Shown: positions 17,166 to 25,298 of the stretch, in pieces
Numbering within the stretch: the first letter of the stretch is position 1
Layout: each line of letters begins with the position of its first letter
Origin: JADKIH01 sp031417395
GTDB lineage: Bacteria > Bacteroidota > Bacteroidia > AKYH767-A > 2013-40CM-41-45
Assembly: GCA_031417395.1 (NCBI GenBank)
Contig: JANOVM010000034.1
Span: 62,001-126,000, forward strand
Length of the DNA stretch: 64,000 nt
Direction: 5' to 3'
Position numbers and translations under genes: made by a program
The notes under the pieces: model-generated
What the model was told of the DNA's origin: nothing
Seen by the model: the letters and a program-made list of their open reading frames with translations, nothing else
The model's database searches: none

Positions 17166-18170
17166 ATGAAAAGTCCAATCACAGGTAAAGAAATGATTTT
17201 GTCTAAAGAGAAAAGGTCAATGGATTTTAGGAAAGAAAAATTTGAAATTGTTTTTCATTATTTGAAATGTGAGGATAGTGGAGAACAATTTACAAATGAT
17301 GATCTAGATGAATTAAATATAAATCAAGTGTATAATCAATATCGAGATTTACACAATATTCCATTCCCTGATGAGATCATTCGCATTCGTGAGAAATATG
17401 GTGTTCCGGCAAACAAAATGTCTGAGATTTTAGGTTTTGGTGTTAATAGTTACCGACAATACGAAGCAGGTGAAATGCCAAGCGTTTCAAACGCAAGACT
17501 TATTCAAATGGTTGATGATCCTAAGAAGTTTTTGGATATGGTGGACTTGTGTGATTCATTGGATGAAAAGTCCAAAACCAAATATGTAAAATCGGCGCAA
17601 GACCTTATCGAGGAAAGAAAGAGAAACAGTTTCAATTTTAATTTGAAGGACTATTTGTTAGGAAATCATTTGGCTGATATTTATTCCGGTTATAGAAATC
17701 CAAACTTTGAAAAATTTACTGAAATGGTAGTTTATTTTTCTGAAAAAATATCACCCTTCAAAACAAAAATGAATAAATTATTATTCTACGCTGATTTTTT
17801 AATGTTTAAGCAAAGTTGTTTTTCAATAAGTGGTGTCAGATATAAAGCTATTAATATGGGTCCCGTTCCAAATAATTTTGAAAGTATTTTTGAATATCTG
17901 GCAAATAAGAATGAGATCGTTATATTTTATACTCAATTTCCTCAAGGTTATTTTGGTGAACAATTTAAAGCAATAAAAGAAAGACCATTTAATGCCGAAT
18001 TATTTACAGAGTCAGAATTAGATGTTTTAAAAAAAGTTTCAAGTGTATTTAAGTCAACAAGTACCAATGATATTGTAGCATTAAGTCATTTGGAAGATGC
18101 TTGGAAGAAAAATAAAAAAGATAAAAATATTATCAGTTACCAATTTGCCTTTGAATTAACACAAATCTAA
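17166..18170 (+). CDS. MqsA-like HTH antitoxin fused to a Panacea (SocA/DUF4065) domain
   Basis: A 334-residue protein with two parts. Residues 1-130 follow the MqsA layout: an N-terminal zinc-finger-like region, then an XRE helix-turn-helix (IREKYGVPANKMSEILGFGVNSYRQYEAGEMPS, about 72-105). The zinc finger looks degenerate: the first CxxC is SPIT and the second is CEDS, leaving a single Cys. Residues about 165-334 match the Panacea domain (KTKMNKLLFYADFLMF, YKAINMGPVPNNFESIFEYL), known to neutralise diverse toxins. It probably binds the operators upstream through the HTH and the toxin through Panacea. R1 copy C begins 31 bases after its stop. Confidence 0.82.
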   Translation: MKSPITGKEMILSKEKRSMDFRKEKFEIVFHYLKCEDSGEQFTNDDLDELNINQVYNQYRDLHNIPFPDEIIRIREKYGVPANKMSEILGFGVNSYRQYEAGEMPSVSNARLIQMVDDPKKFLDMVDLCDSLDEKSKTKYVKSAQDLIEERKRNSFNFNLKDYLLGNHLADIYSGYRNPNFEKFTEMVVYFSEKISPFKTKMNKLLFYADFLMFKQSCFSISGVRYKAINMGPVPNNFESIFEYLANKNEIVIFYTQFPQGYFGEQFKAIKERPFNAELFTESELDVLKKVSSVFKSTSTNDIVALSHLEDAWKKNKKDKNIISYQFAFELTQI

Positions 18171-18201
18171 ATTAAGATTAAACAGGAAAAATTGTATTCC
18201 A

Positions 18202-18310
18202 GCTGTGACGGACTTGCTACCCCAGCTTTGTTTCTCTTCAACTTTCAAATATAACAAATTCAACTAGGCTTAGACGGATCCGATACCTATCGGATCCATC
18301 GAAGCAGTCT
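18202..18310. repeat. R1 repeat, copy C
   Basis: Bases 18202-18278 match R1 copy B over 77 gapless positions (60 identities). They are followed by a perfect 10-bp hairpin, GGATCCGATA-CC-TATCGGATCC (18276-18297), in place of the hairpins seen in A and B, then CATCGAAGC. It lies directly downstream of the toxin-antitoxin operon in the same orientation as A and B. Confidence 0.8.
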
Positions 18311-18476
18311 GGGTTTTATTTATTGGCAAAAAAGGAAGGTTAGGTTAGAGTTGAATTCAGTCGTAGCTGGAAATCCTTCAAAGCGATACATTTAATGGAT
18401 GTTGAATATCAACATCTAAATTGTATTTTTACCATTATTATGTACTAAGAACTAAAAACTATTTTAGCCATACCCT

Positions 18477-19127
18477 ATGCCCTCCATCATCGCCCCCTCC
18501 ATCCTCTCCGCTGACTTTGCAAATTTGCAAAACGAAATTGAAATGATTAATCGCAGTGAAGCCGACTGGTTTCATGTTGATGTAATGGATGGTGTTTTTG
18601 TTCCGAATATTTCTTTTGGCTTCCCTGTTATTAAAGCCATAAAAAAATATGCAAAAAAACCACTCGACGTTCATCTGATGATTGTGAGGCCGGAAAATTA
18701 CATTCAGCAATTCAAAGATGCCGGTGCAGATTCATTAAGCATACATTTTGAAGCCAGCGTTCATCTTCACAGAAGCATTCAACTAATCAAGCAGACAGGA
18801 ATGAAGGTTGGAGTTGCTATCAATCCACACACGCCGGTAATTATGCTTGAACCCATAATCGGTGAAATTGACCTGGTTTGTCTGATGAGTGTAAATCCGG
18901 GTTTTGGCGGACAAAAATTTATTGAACAAACGTATGCGCGGGTATCTGAATTAAAAGAAATAATTGTACGAAACAAAGCAGATGTCAAAATCGAAATTGA
19001 CGGTGGCGTTGATCTGGAGAATGCTTCCAGGCTTTTAAAAACAGGCGCCGATGTTTTAGTTGCGGGTAATACGGTATTTTCTTCTAAGGATCCTGCTGCT
19101 ACAATAGCAAAGCTTAAATCATTCTGA
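18477..19127 (+). CDS. rpe: Ribulose-phosphate 3-epimerase
   Basis: A 216-residue TIM-barrel enzyme interconverting ribulose 5-phosphate and xylulose 5-phosphate in the pentose phosphate pathway. Family landmarks are all present: IAPSILSADFANL at the start, WFHVDVMDGVFVPNISFG with metal-binding His/Asp, DVHLMIVRPE, LMSVNPGFGGQKFI, and the phosphate-binding end EIDGGVDLENASRLLKTGADVLVAGN. The length is normal. Its last 9 bases overlap the end of the convergent saccharopine-dehydrogenase-like gene. Confidence 0.97.
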   Translation: MPSIIAPSILSADFANLQNEIEMINRSEADWFHVDVMDGVFVPNISFGFPVIKAIKKYAKKPLDVHLMIVRPENYIQQFKDAGADSLSIHFEASVHLHRSIQLIKQTGMKVGVAINPHTPVIMLEPIIGEIDLVCLMSVNPGFGGQKFIEQTYARVSELKEIIVRNKADVKIEIDGGVDLENASRLLKTGADVLVAGNTVFSSKDPAATIAKLKSF

Positions 19128-20345
19128 TTTTCCTTCTGAATAATCTCTGAGGTATTCAAATCGGGGTGTGAGTTTTCCATTAATCAAAATAGATGCTCGT
19201 TCGATAATTCCATTATTATCATCAACAAAAAGAGCCGGGAAAACTCTTTCAATCAGATGTTTTCCAAAACCGTCGGAAGCATCACGCGGTAGCTCACACG
19301 GAAGATTATCGACGGCCATAACTGTAATCGATGATTTGTCAAAAGCATTTGCTTCTTTCCCTGACATTGGATCGTATCCATAAAACTTATCTTCAATAGT
19401 ACTAACTCTCTCTGTTGAGGGAATGCTTCCGTTTATATCACAGGTTACATCAGCTATTACACTTATGCGAAAGTCGGGATCGCGCATTCTCTCTTTCGTA
19501 AACATGATATCAGCCCGGGGATCCCAATACGTACAATGAATCAGAAGATCTGTAACAGATGAAAAAGAACCGGGATCGCTGAAAGTGCACCGGTAAGATT
19601 GAGGATGGTGATGGAAATCAAAACTGCTGAAGGGCGAATTATCCTTTGATCTAAAATAATCCTCTGAATGCAATTGTGCATAAACCGGTTCGCGAAAAGT
19701 ATAATTCATAAATTCATAAGGAGTAACCTTCCTTAGATCCATAGCCCCCATTGTTTCACACGCTCCGTTAGCAACTCTTCCGCTTCCGGTTACGATGATT
19801 TTAATATTAGGGAGATTTGCTTTAGCCAGTTCAGCGAACAATTCCTTTTTATCGTGGCAAAGTTGAGCAGGTTTTAGGTCAAACATTTTATATTTTAAAC
19901 CATAAGCCATAATACCGTTGTAAGCCCCTACTATTCCTGCATATCTGCCAAAACCTATAACCCTGTTACCATCTTTATCGACGAGGCTTTCATAATCGAT
20001 CATGGTTATTTTATTCTTGATTAATTCCAGAAAAAGTTTCTGATTGTGTTTTTGCTTTTTTATGGTATGAGAAAAAAACACATACTTTTTTCCGGGAATG
20101 AGATCCTTTGCCGGCACTTCTTTTATTCCCAAAAGGATTTCGCAATCGCTGACATCTTCCTGCAGAGTTAATCCTTCTTTGCTATACTCTTCATCCGTGA
20201 AAGCCCTCCATGGACTTGGCTGAATAATAAGTTCCACATTCGGGAAATCTGTTAAAACTTGTTTGCACTGAGATGGCGTTAACGGACTTCGCTTATCGTG
20301 TGGAACCTTTCCTTCACGAATTATAGCAACCTTGATTTTATTCAT
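19119..20345 (-). CDS. Saccharopine dehydrogenase-like NAD(P)-dependent oxidoreductase (AlaDH/PNT-type)
   Basis: A 408-residue protein with the alanine dehydrogenase/transhydrogenase N-terminal pattern (VAIIREGKVPHDKRSPLTPSQ; ILLGIKEVP; FFSHTIKKQ) and a Rossmann segment (NIKIIVTGSGRVANGACETM). This arrangement matches the LYS1-type (lysine-forming) saccharopine dehydrogenase and close relatives. It may act in lysine metabolism, but no neighbouring lysine gene supports that, so the substrate remains a guess. It converges on rpe with a 9-base overlap of stop regions. Confidence 0.8.
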   Translation of the reverse strand: MNKIKVAIIREGKVPHDKRSPLTPSQCKQVLTDFPNVELIIQPSPWRAFTDEEYSKEGLTLQEDVSDCEILLGIKEVPAKDLIPGKKYVFFSHTIKKQKHNQKLFLELIKNKITMIDYESLVDKDGNRVIGFGRYAGIVGAYNGIMAYGLKYKMFDLKPAQLCHDKKELFAELAKANLPNIKIIVTGSGRVANGACETMGAMDLRKVTPYEFMNYTFREPVYAQLHSEDYFRSKDNSPFSSFDFHHHPQSYRCTFSDPGSFSSVTDLLIHCTYWDPRADIMFTKERMRDPDFRISVIADVTCDINGSIPSTERVSTIEDKFYGYDPMSGKEANAFDKSSITVMAVDNLPCELPRDASDGFGKHLIERVFPALFVDDNNGIIERASILINGKLTPRFEYLRDYSEGKSE

Positions 20346-20537
20346 TTTGCGAAGATATTATTTAGTTTTGAGTCTGCCTATGGCTTATTATTACAATGGA
20401 AAGTGCTTAAAAAACAATATTCGTTCAGAAATTGGTAGTGTGTGAGTTTGAAGTATTATGATACGGTTATATTCAGAAGAAAGTGGCATTAGAATTTGTT
20501 TGGATAGTTTTGATAATCATACTATCCAATTAATGAA

Positions 20538-20637
20538 AGCGTATTTCGCCCCGGGGCTTAGATGATAATCTAAAAGCCCAAAGTATTTCCACTCCGCATT
20601 GTTACAATAAAAAAAAGTTAATTGATTAAAATAAAAG
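20538..20637. repeat. R2 repeat, tandem extra 5' unit of copy 1
   Basis: This 100-base unit (GCCCCGGGGC core at 20548-20557, then AAAAGCCCAAAG and ATTTCCACTCC) is repeated 102 bases later in copy 1 (GCCCTGGGGC at 20650-20659). It is a tandem duplication of the first third of R2. Confidence 0.85.
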
Positions 20638-20897
20638 AATGCAAATTTTGCCCTGGGGCTTAAATGAAAATCAAAAAGCCCAAAGAATTTCCACTCCTTA
20701 TTATTACAAAAAAAAAGTAATTAATTTTAAAAAAGTTGGCTGGCGCCATGCAAATTACCCCATGATTTCCCCATTGCAAGACCATCCGCGGGTGGGCGAA
20801 CAGCACCATTAAATACACAAATGAATTTATTCCCAAAGATAATTCCAACCCTATATATGCTGGATTTTTTATTGAAGTCTGTGAAAGTTGTCCATTT
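20638..20897. repeat. R2 dispersed repeat, copy 1
   Basis: About 260 bases that align along their whole length with 40266-40528. Shared blocks in order: GGGGC near the start, AAATCAAA, GCCCAA, TTCCAC/ATCCACC, GGCTG(G/A)CGCCATGCAAAT, ACCCC, GCAAG, CATCC/TATCC, ACAGCA, AAATACACAAAT, TTTATT, AATTCCAACC and TTTTATTGAAG. It fills most of the gap upstream of a coiled-coil protein gene. Open frames on the minus strand of both copies look alike only because the DNA does. I see no gene signals. Confidence 0.85.
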
Positions 20898-20973
20898 TTC
20901 GAAAACACCCTACTCTTAAATTTCATCTGCCAAATGAAAATTGTATTTTGTATTTTGCGCGAAAATTAAATCT

Positions 20974-21864
20974 ATGAAATATTTACTATTATTCGTTTTA
21001 GCGCTTAATCTGACAATTGCTGAAGGACAGGACACCTTGCAAGTAACTGAGGTTCAAAAGACTTTCTCCAAAGGACAACATACAGGATTTTCGGTTTACA
21101 TTCCCCAGGCTAAGCTAAAGGAAGTTGCATCAGACTGGAGAAAGTATCAGCGGGAAAAAAATAAGAGTGATTACAAGGAGGTAAAAGGTGAATATATTCT
21201 TTCCAAGACAAACATTCCTGAAATCTCAACGGATTCAATAATTGTGTATTCAATACTAAGTGCCACTACTACGCAGATAAATCTTGTAGCATTTGTGAGC
21301 GGAGATGATTCTGTGTTTTACAGCAGTACAATAAACCCTTCCATCAGTGGTAAAATCAATTCGTACATAAGAAATTTTGCTGTCCATCAATATAGAAATG
21401 CAGTAACCAACGAATTAGCACTGGAACAGAAAACACTTAAGGATATAGAAGAAGATATTGAATCGCTTGAAAAGGATAATGAAAAGATGGAAAAGAAAAT
21501 AAAAAACAATGAAAGGGATATTAATAATCTTGAGTCTGAAATAAAGTCTAATTTAAATGAGCAGGAAATAAATTCAAAAGCAATATATCATCAGCAGCAA
21601 ATTATAGCCACCTTCCTGGAAAAATCCGATTTGAAATCACAAGAAGAAGATAAGCTGAAAGACCTTGAAAAGATTAAAAAGAAACTTGTAAAACAGAACA
21701 ATTGTTTTCACAATGATATTGATGATCTGGAGGCAGATAATAAATCGTTAAAGAAAAAGATAGCTGTCAATGAAGATGAAACTATTCCTTTAAAGAAGAG
21801 CGATAAAGACAAGCAGCGCTTAAAAATTGCCAATGTTGAAGTTAAGCTAAAAGGAATTCAATAA
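20974..21864 (+). CDS. Secreted coiled-coil protein of unknown function
   Basis: A 296-residue protein with a signal peptide (MKYLLLFVLALNLTIAEGQ). Residues about 25-150 are a compact region of unknown fold with an RKYQREKNKSDYKEVKGEY stretch. Residues about 155-285 are strongly charged with heptad-like Lys/Glu/Asn/Leu spacing (EDIESLEKDNEKMEKK, LKDLEKIKKKL), so a long coiled coil is likely. I do not recognise a family. I chose ATG 20974 because it begins the signal peptide; an in-frame TTG at 20941 is unlikely. trmD follows 36 bases after its stop. Confidence 0.75.
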   Translation: MKYLLLFVLALNLTIAEGQDTLQVTEVQKTFSKGQHTGFSVYIPQAKLKEVASDWRKYQREKNKSDYKEVKGEYILSKTNIPEISTDSIIVYSILSATTTQINLVAFVSGDDSVFYSSTINPSISGKINSYIRNFAVHQYRNAVTNELALEQKTLKDIEEDIESLEKDNEKMEKKIKNNERDINNLESEIKSNLNEQEINSKAIYHQQQIIATFLEKSDLKSQEEDKLKDLEKIKKKLVKQNNCFHNDIDDLEADNKSLKKKIAVNEDETIPLKKSDKDKQRLKIANVEVKLKGIQ

Positions 21865-21900
21865 GTAAAAACACAAGTCAACAGAAATTAAAACTCCGGC

Positions 21901-22578
21901 ATGCGCATAGATATTTTAACTGTAGTTCCCGGCTTGCTCGAAAGTCCTTTTAACCACTCTATTTTAAAAAGAGCGCAAGACAAAGGGTTGGTAGAAATCC
22001 ATGTGCATAATATCCGAGACTGGTCTACAAGTAAGCATAAGAGTGTTGATGATTATGCCTATGGCGGAGGAGCAGGGATGGTATTGATGATTGAACCGGT
22101 TGTTTCCTGTATTGAATCTTTAAAAGCGGAACGATCATACGATGAAGTTATATATTTAAGTCCCGATGGTGAATTACTGGCACAGCCTTTGGCTAACAGG
22201 CTATCCCTACTAAAAAATATCATACTCTTATGCGGTCACTACAAAGGCATTGATGAAAGAATACGGCAGCATTTTATTACCCGTGAGATTTCTGTTGGCA
22301 ATTATGTGTTATCAGGAGGGGAATTAGCCGCTGCTGTTTTGTGCGATGCTATTATCCGCCTTATTCCCGGTGTAATCAGTGATGAGTCCTCAGCCTTATC
22401 GGATTCTTTTCAGGATGGCCTTGTTGCTCCGCCTGTATACACCAGACCGGCCGATTTTCGCGGCTATACCGTTCCTGAGGTATTATTATCAGGTCATGCC
22501 GGCGATATTGAAAAATGGAGGACTGAAAAAGCCGAAGAACGCACTAAAATCCGTCGTCCGGATCTACTTTCAGAATAA
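21901..22578 (+). CDS. trmD: tRNA (guanine-N1)-methyltransferase
   Basis: A 225-residue TrmD of normal length, which methylates G37 next to the anticodon in tRNAs using S-adenosylmethionine. Landmarks: MRIDILTVVPGLLESPFNHSI, DDYAYGGGAGMVL, the knotted SAM-binding LLCGHYKGIDERIR, EISVGNYVLSGGELAA, and FQDGLVAPPVYTRPADFRG. It is followed by rplS, the conserved trmD-rplS order. Confidence 0.97.
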   Translation: MRIDILTVVPGLLESPFNHSILKRAQDKGLVEIHVHNIRDWSTSKHKSVDDYAYGGGAGMVLMIEPVVSCIESLKAERSYDEVIYLSPDGELLAQPLANRLSLLKNIILLCGHYKGIDERIRQHFITREISVGNYVLSGGELAAAVLCDAIIRLIPGVISDESSALSDSFQDGLVAPPVYTRPADFRGYTVPEVLLSGHAGDIEKWRTEKAEERTKIRRPDLLSE

Positions 22579-22618
22579 ACATTATCACGGGCTAGTTTTT
22601 TTATTTGCAATTTTTTTT

Positions 22619-22626
22619 TACCTTTG
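22619..22626 (+). promoter_or_regulatory. -7 element TACCTTTG upstream of rplS
   Basis: TACCTTTG matches the TAnnTTTG consensus, in a T-rich stretch 67 bases before the rplS start. A clear -33 TTG at normal spacing is not seen. It suggests rplS has its own promoter besides readthrough from trmD. Confidence 0.55.
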
Positions 22627-22692
22627 CGCCTCAATTTTCATATCTCCTGACAATTCTTCGGGAATCACAAATAATATAAAATCCTCATTATC

Positions 22693-23040
22693 ATGGACTT
22701 AATTAAAATAGCCGCTGAATCCATCGTTGAAAAGCGCAACCTACCGGAATTCAAAGCCGGAGATACAATTACTGTATTTTATAAAATTATTGAAGGAACT
22801 AAAGAGCGTATACAGCAATATCAGGGCGTTGTACTACAACGTAAAGGCTCTAAGATGACACAGACATTTACCGTAAGAAAAATCTCTAACGGAGTTGGTG
22901 TAGAACGTATCTTCCCATTATTTTCTCCGAAGATTGACAAAATCGTTGTCGACAAAAGAGGAATTGTTCGTCGATCCAGAATTTTCTACCTCCGTGATAT
23001 CTCCGGAAAGAAAGCACGAATCGAAGAAAAGAAAGCATAA
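22693..23040 (+). CDS. rplS: 50S ribosomal protein L19
   Basis: A 115-residue L19 with the expected FKAGDTITVFYKIIEGTKERIQ start, QQYQGVVLQRKGS, FTVRKISNGVGVERIFPLFSP and the RRSRIFYLRD ending. It lies at the 30S-50S interface of the ribosome. Confidence 0.98.
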   Translation: MDLIKIAAESIVEKRNLPEFKAGDTITVFYKIIEGTKERIQQYQGVVLQRKGSKMTQTFTVRKISNGVGVERIFPLFSPKIDKIVVDKRGIVRRSRIFYLRDISGKKARIEEKKA

Positions 23041-23050
23041 ACCAAATACC

Positions 23051-23079
23051 AGCCTCTGTGAAAGCAGGGGCTTTTTTTT
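23051..23079 (+). terminator. Rho-independent terminator after rplS
   Basis: AGCCTCTG (23051-23058) pairs with CAGGGGCT (23065-23072), with one G-U pair, and runs into eight T's. It begins 11 bases after the rplS stop. Confidence 0.85.
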
Positions 23080-23211
23080 AATTTGAGAATTTGAAAATGG
23101 GTAGTGTGGTCAAAAATGGTTGGTGTTTTTGACTATGAGAAAGCCATAAATTTATAGTAGAATATTCCTAGGCTAAAAAGCGAAACACTCTTTGTACTTT
23201 GTACTTAAAGC

Positions 23212-23577
23212 TTAGTACTGATTAGTTGAAAGCATTACCAAAGTACATGCTTCGATATTTTCAATCTTATATTTATCAGCAAGTCTTGCCAGTTCATCGT
23301 TTTCGGCGCCGGGATTAAAGATAATTCTTTCGGGTTTTAGAGAAAGAATGTAATCGTAATATTGAACTTGATTTTTAGGAGAGAGATAAAGAGTTAAAGT
23401 ATTGACATGGGGCAATTCAGGCAGGGCGGTTTGAATTTCAACATCCCCTACTCTGCCGGATTTTAAGCCTACGGCAAAAACAGTGTGTCCGAATTTTCGT
23501 AATCTTTTTATTGCCATATTCGAATAGCGTTCAGGGTTAATTGAAGCTCCTAATACAAGAGTTGTTTTTCCTTCCAT
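23212..23577 (-). CDS. CoA-binding domain protein (YccU-like)
   Basis: A 121-residue single Rossmann-fold CoA-binding domain: TLVLGASINPERYSNMAIKRL near the start, GHTVFAVGLKSGRVGD, and the IIFNPGAENDEL segment. Family members bind CoA; the cellular role is not known. It starts 4 bases after the MFS transporter stop, so both are probably one transcript, but this does not reveal a joint function. Confidence 0.85.
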   Translation of the reverse strand: MEGKTTLVLGASINPERYSNMAIKRLRKFGHTVFAVGLKSGRVGDVEIQTALPELPHVNTLTLYLSPKNQVQYYDYILSLKPERIIFNPGAENDELARLADKYKIENIEACTLVMLSTNQY

Positions 23578-23581
23578 ATCA

Positions 23582-24862
23582 TTACATCATTTCAACATAC
23601 CCTAATTCTTTATGATATGTGTCTTTTAATTTACTCAATGCCCAGAAAGCAATGACTACTGAAATTATTCCAACAATGAGAGCGCTGGTTACAATGTCGT
23701 ATTCTAAATTCTTTCTGAAAAAATTGAGACATAGCGTAAGCAAAACAAGAGAGCCACGAACAAAATTAGGCACTGTTGTAGTTACCGTAGAGCGAATGTT
23801 TGTACCAAATTGTTCAGAAGCAATGGTAACAAAAACTGCCCAATACCCTGCTGCAAATCCGAGAAAAGCACAGATCCAATAGAACATATAAGGATCAGAA
23901 AATGGAAGATACAGATACATAGGAACTGCAATTACGGTAACGATAAGATAAAACAAGATGATTCGAATACGACTTTTAAATATCTGACTGAGATAGCCAC
24001 TCATGAAATCTCCAAACGATGTACCAATATAAAAATACATTACAGCATTACCGGTATTAACGTTGCTAATACCTTTAAACAAACATATATCCTTAGCCAG
24101 AGCAATTAGAATTCCAATCATATACCAAATAGGTATTCCAATGGCAATGCAGCATGCATAGCGGGTTAAAAGGTTTTTGTTTGAAAAGAGTTTGAAGAAA
24201 TTTCCGCGAGAAACAGTACCAAGATCAAGAGAGGTATACATATGGCTTTCATAGACTCCCAATCGCAGGAATAAAAGAAGAATTCCGAGAACACCTCCTA
24301 TTATATATGCAACCTGCCATCCGGCGAATTGAACACCTATTAAGTCGAAGAAAAGGCTTGAGAAAAAATTTTCATTCAATGCTACAAGGTTTGCAGCAAC
24401 AGCTCCCAAAACACCAAAAGATACAACTATCATTGTTCCATATCCTCTGTGTTTCTGAGTCATGGTTTCACTGACCAGAGTAATACCGGCACCCAGCTCA
24501 CCGGCTAAGCCGATTCCGGCAATCAATCTTAAAAGAGCATAAGTATTCAGATCAGTTACAAAAGCATTGGCAAAATTAGCAGCAGAATACAATAATATTG
24601 AACCAAATAAAACAGAAAGTCGCCCTTTGCGATCGCCTAAAATACCCCAGAGAATACCGCCAATTAACATACCAATCATTTGCCAGTTCATTAGATTCAG
24701 ACCGGCATCGGTAAGCTCCTGCCCTTTTAATCCCAAGGATTCAAGGCTGGGATTTTTAATGACCTGAAATAAAATTAGATCATAGATATCGACGAAATAC
24801 CCTAAGGCAGCAACTATAACAATAATATTAAAAGGCGAAGTATGGGCTTTGGTAGAATTCAT
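23582..24862 (-). CDS. MFS transporter
   Basis: A 426-residue major facilitator protein with 12 predicted membrane helices. The loop 2-3 signature GILGDRKGRLSVL is present, as is the helix 4-5 region (RLIAGIGLAGELGAGITLVSE) typical of the sugar-acid / metabolite:H+ symporter type. It should sit in the inner membrane. The substrate cannot be read. A TAAATTTG -7-like box lies on this strand at 24873-24880, just before the start. Confidence 0.88.
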   Translation of the reverse strand: MNSTKAHTSPFNIIVIVAALGYFVDIYDLILFQVIKNPSLESLGLKGQELTDAGLNLMNWQMIGMLIGGILWGILGDRKGRLSVLFGSILLYSAANFANAFVTDLNTYALLRLIAGIGLAGELGAGITLVSETMTQKHRGYGTMIVVSFGVLGAVAANLVALNENFFSSLFFDLIGVQFAGWQVAYIIGGVLGILLLFLRLGVYESHMYTSLDLGTVSRGNFFKLFSNKNLLTRYACCIAIGIPIWYMIGILIALAKDICLFKGISNVNTGNAVMYFYIGTSFGDFMSGYLSQIFKSRIRIILFYLIVTVIAVPMYLYLPFSDPYMFYWICAFLGFAAGYWAVFVTIASEQFGTNIRSTVTTTVPNFVRGSLVLLTLCLNFFRKNLEYDIVTSALIVGIISVVIAFWALSKLKDTYHKELGYVEMM

Positions 24863-25032
24863 ATAGTATTGGCAAATTTAAAATTGAAATCCGATTATCC
24901 GTTATCATACCCTCCCTCATAAAATAATTTTGAAAACATCTCACTTAAGTAACATGAGATAAGGACATTAGTTTAACTGCCTTTTTAATGCATTTATACT
25001 ATATATCGTTAAAATATTTTTATTTTTGCGGC

Positions 25033-25117
25033 GGAGAGATGGCAGAGCGGTCGATTGCGGCGGTCTTGAAAACCGTTGAGGGTCAAACCTCCGGGGGTTC
25101 GAATCCCTCTCTCTCCG
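25033..25117 (+). tRNA. tRNA-Ser (anticodon UGA)
   Basis: An 85-base class II tRNA. The acceptor stem GGAGAGA pairs with TCTCTCC, with G25117 as discriminator as expected for serine. The anticodon loop CTTGAAA gives UGA. A long variable arm (GTTGAGGGTCAAACCTCC) precedes the T-arm GGGGG-TTCGAAT-CCCTC. A TATTTTTG -7-like box at 25021-25028 lies just upstream. Confidence 0.95.
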
Positions 25118-25131
25118 CTTAGTACAATTTG

Positions 25132-25167
25132 AAAGTGTGTAAGTCCCTGATTTACACACTTTTTTTA
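25132..25167 (+). terminator. Rho-independent terminator after tRNA-Ser
   Basis: AAAGTGTGTAA (25132-25142) pairs perfectly over 11 bp with TTACACACTTT (25152-25162) and continues into T's. It separates the tRNA from the AbiE operon. Confidence 0.9.
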
Positions 25168-25243
25168 TTTTTTGAAATTCCGCAAATGTTCTCTTTTAAC
25201 CGCTAACTGTTTTTCCTTATGGTGACCTCTTTTCATTTTCAAA

Positions 25244-25275
25244 TTTGTTTCGTGACAAATAATAGTATAAATTTG
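25244..25275 (+). promoter_or_regulatory. AbiE operon promoter
   Basis: TTTG (25244-25247), a 20-base spacer and TAAATTTG (25268-25275) match the Bacteroidota consensus. The toxin-antitoxin start codon at 25299 is 23 bases after the -7 element. Confidence 0.75.
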
Positions 25276-25283
25276 TCACGAAA
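25248..25283. promoter_or_regulatory. Perfect inverted-repeat operator over the AbiE promoter
   Basis: TTTCGTGACAAAT (25248-25260) and ATTTGTCACGAAA (25271-25283) are perfect 13-bp inverted copies separated by 10 bases. The left arm fills the promoter spacer and the right arm covers most of the -7 element, so a bound dimer would block RNA polymerase. AbiEi antitoxins are known to bind inverted repeats upstream of their operons and repress them; binding here is inferred. Confidence 0.85.
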
Positions 25284-25298
25284 ATAAGCGAGAAGATT

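Noticed and set aside
16233..18310. R1 as integron attC sites
   Set aside because: The copies are hairpin-rich and follow accessory genes, but I could not find the required 7-base core pair at both ends and one of the genes is on the opposite strand. No integrase is in the window.
20660..20926. Minus-strand 88-residue frame in R2 copy 1 as a real gene
   Set aside because: It is within a dispersed repeat with a similar frame in copy 2; listed as a low-interest finding instead of a gene.
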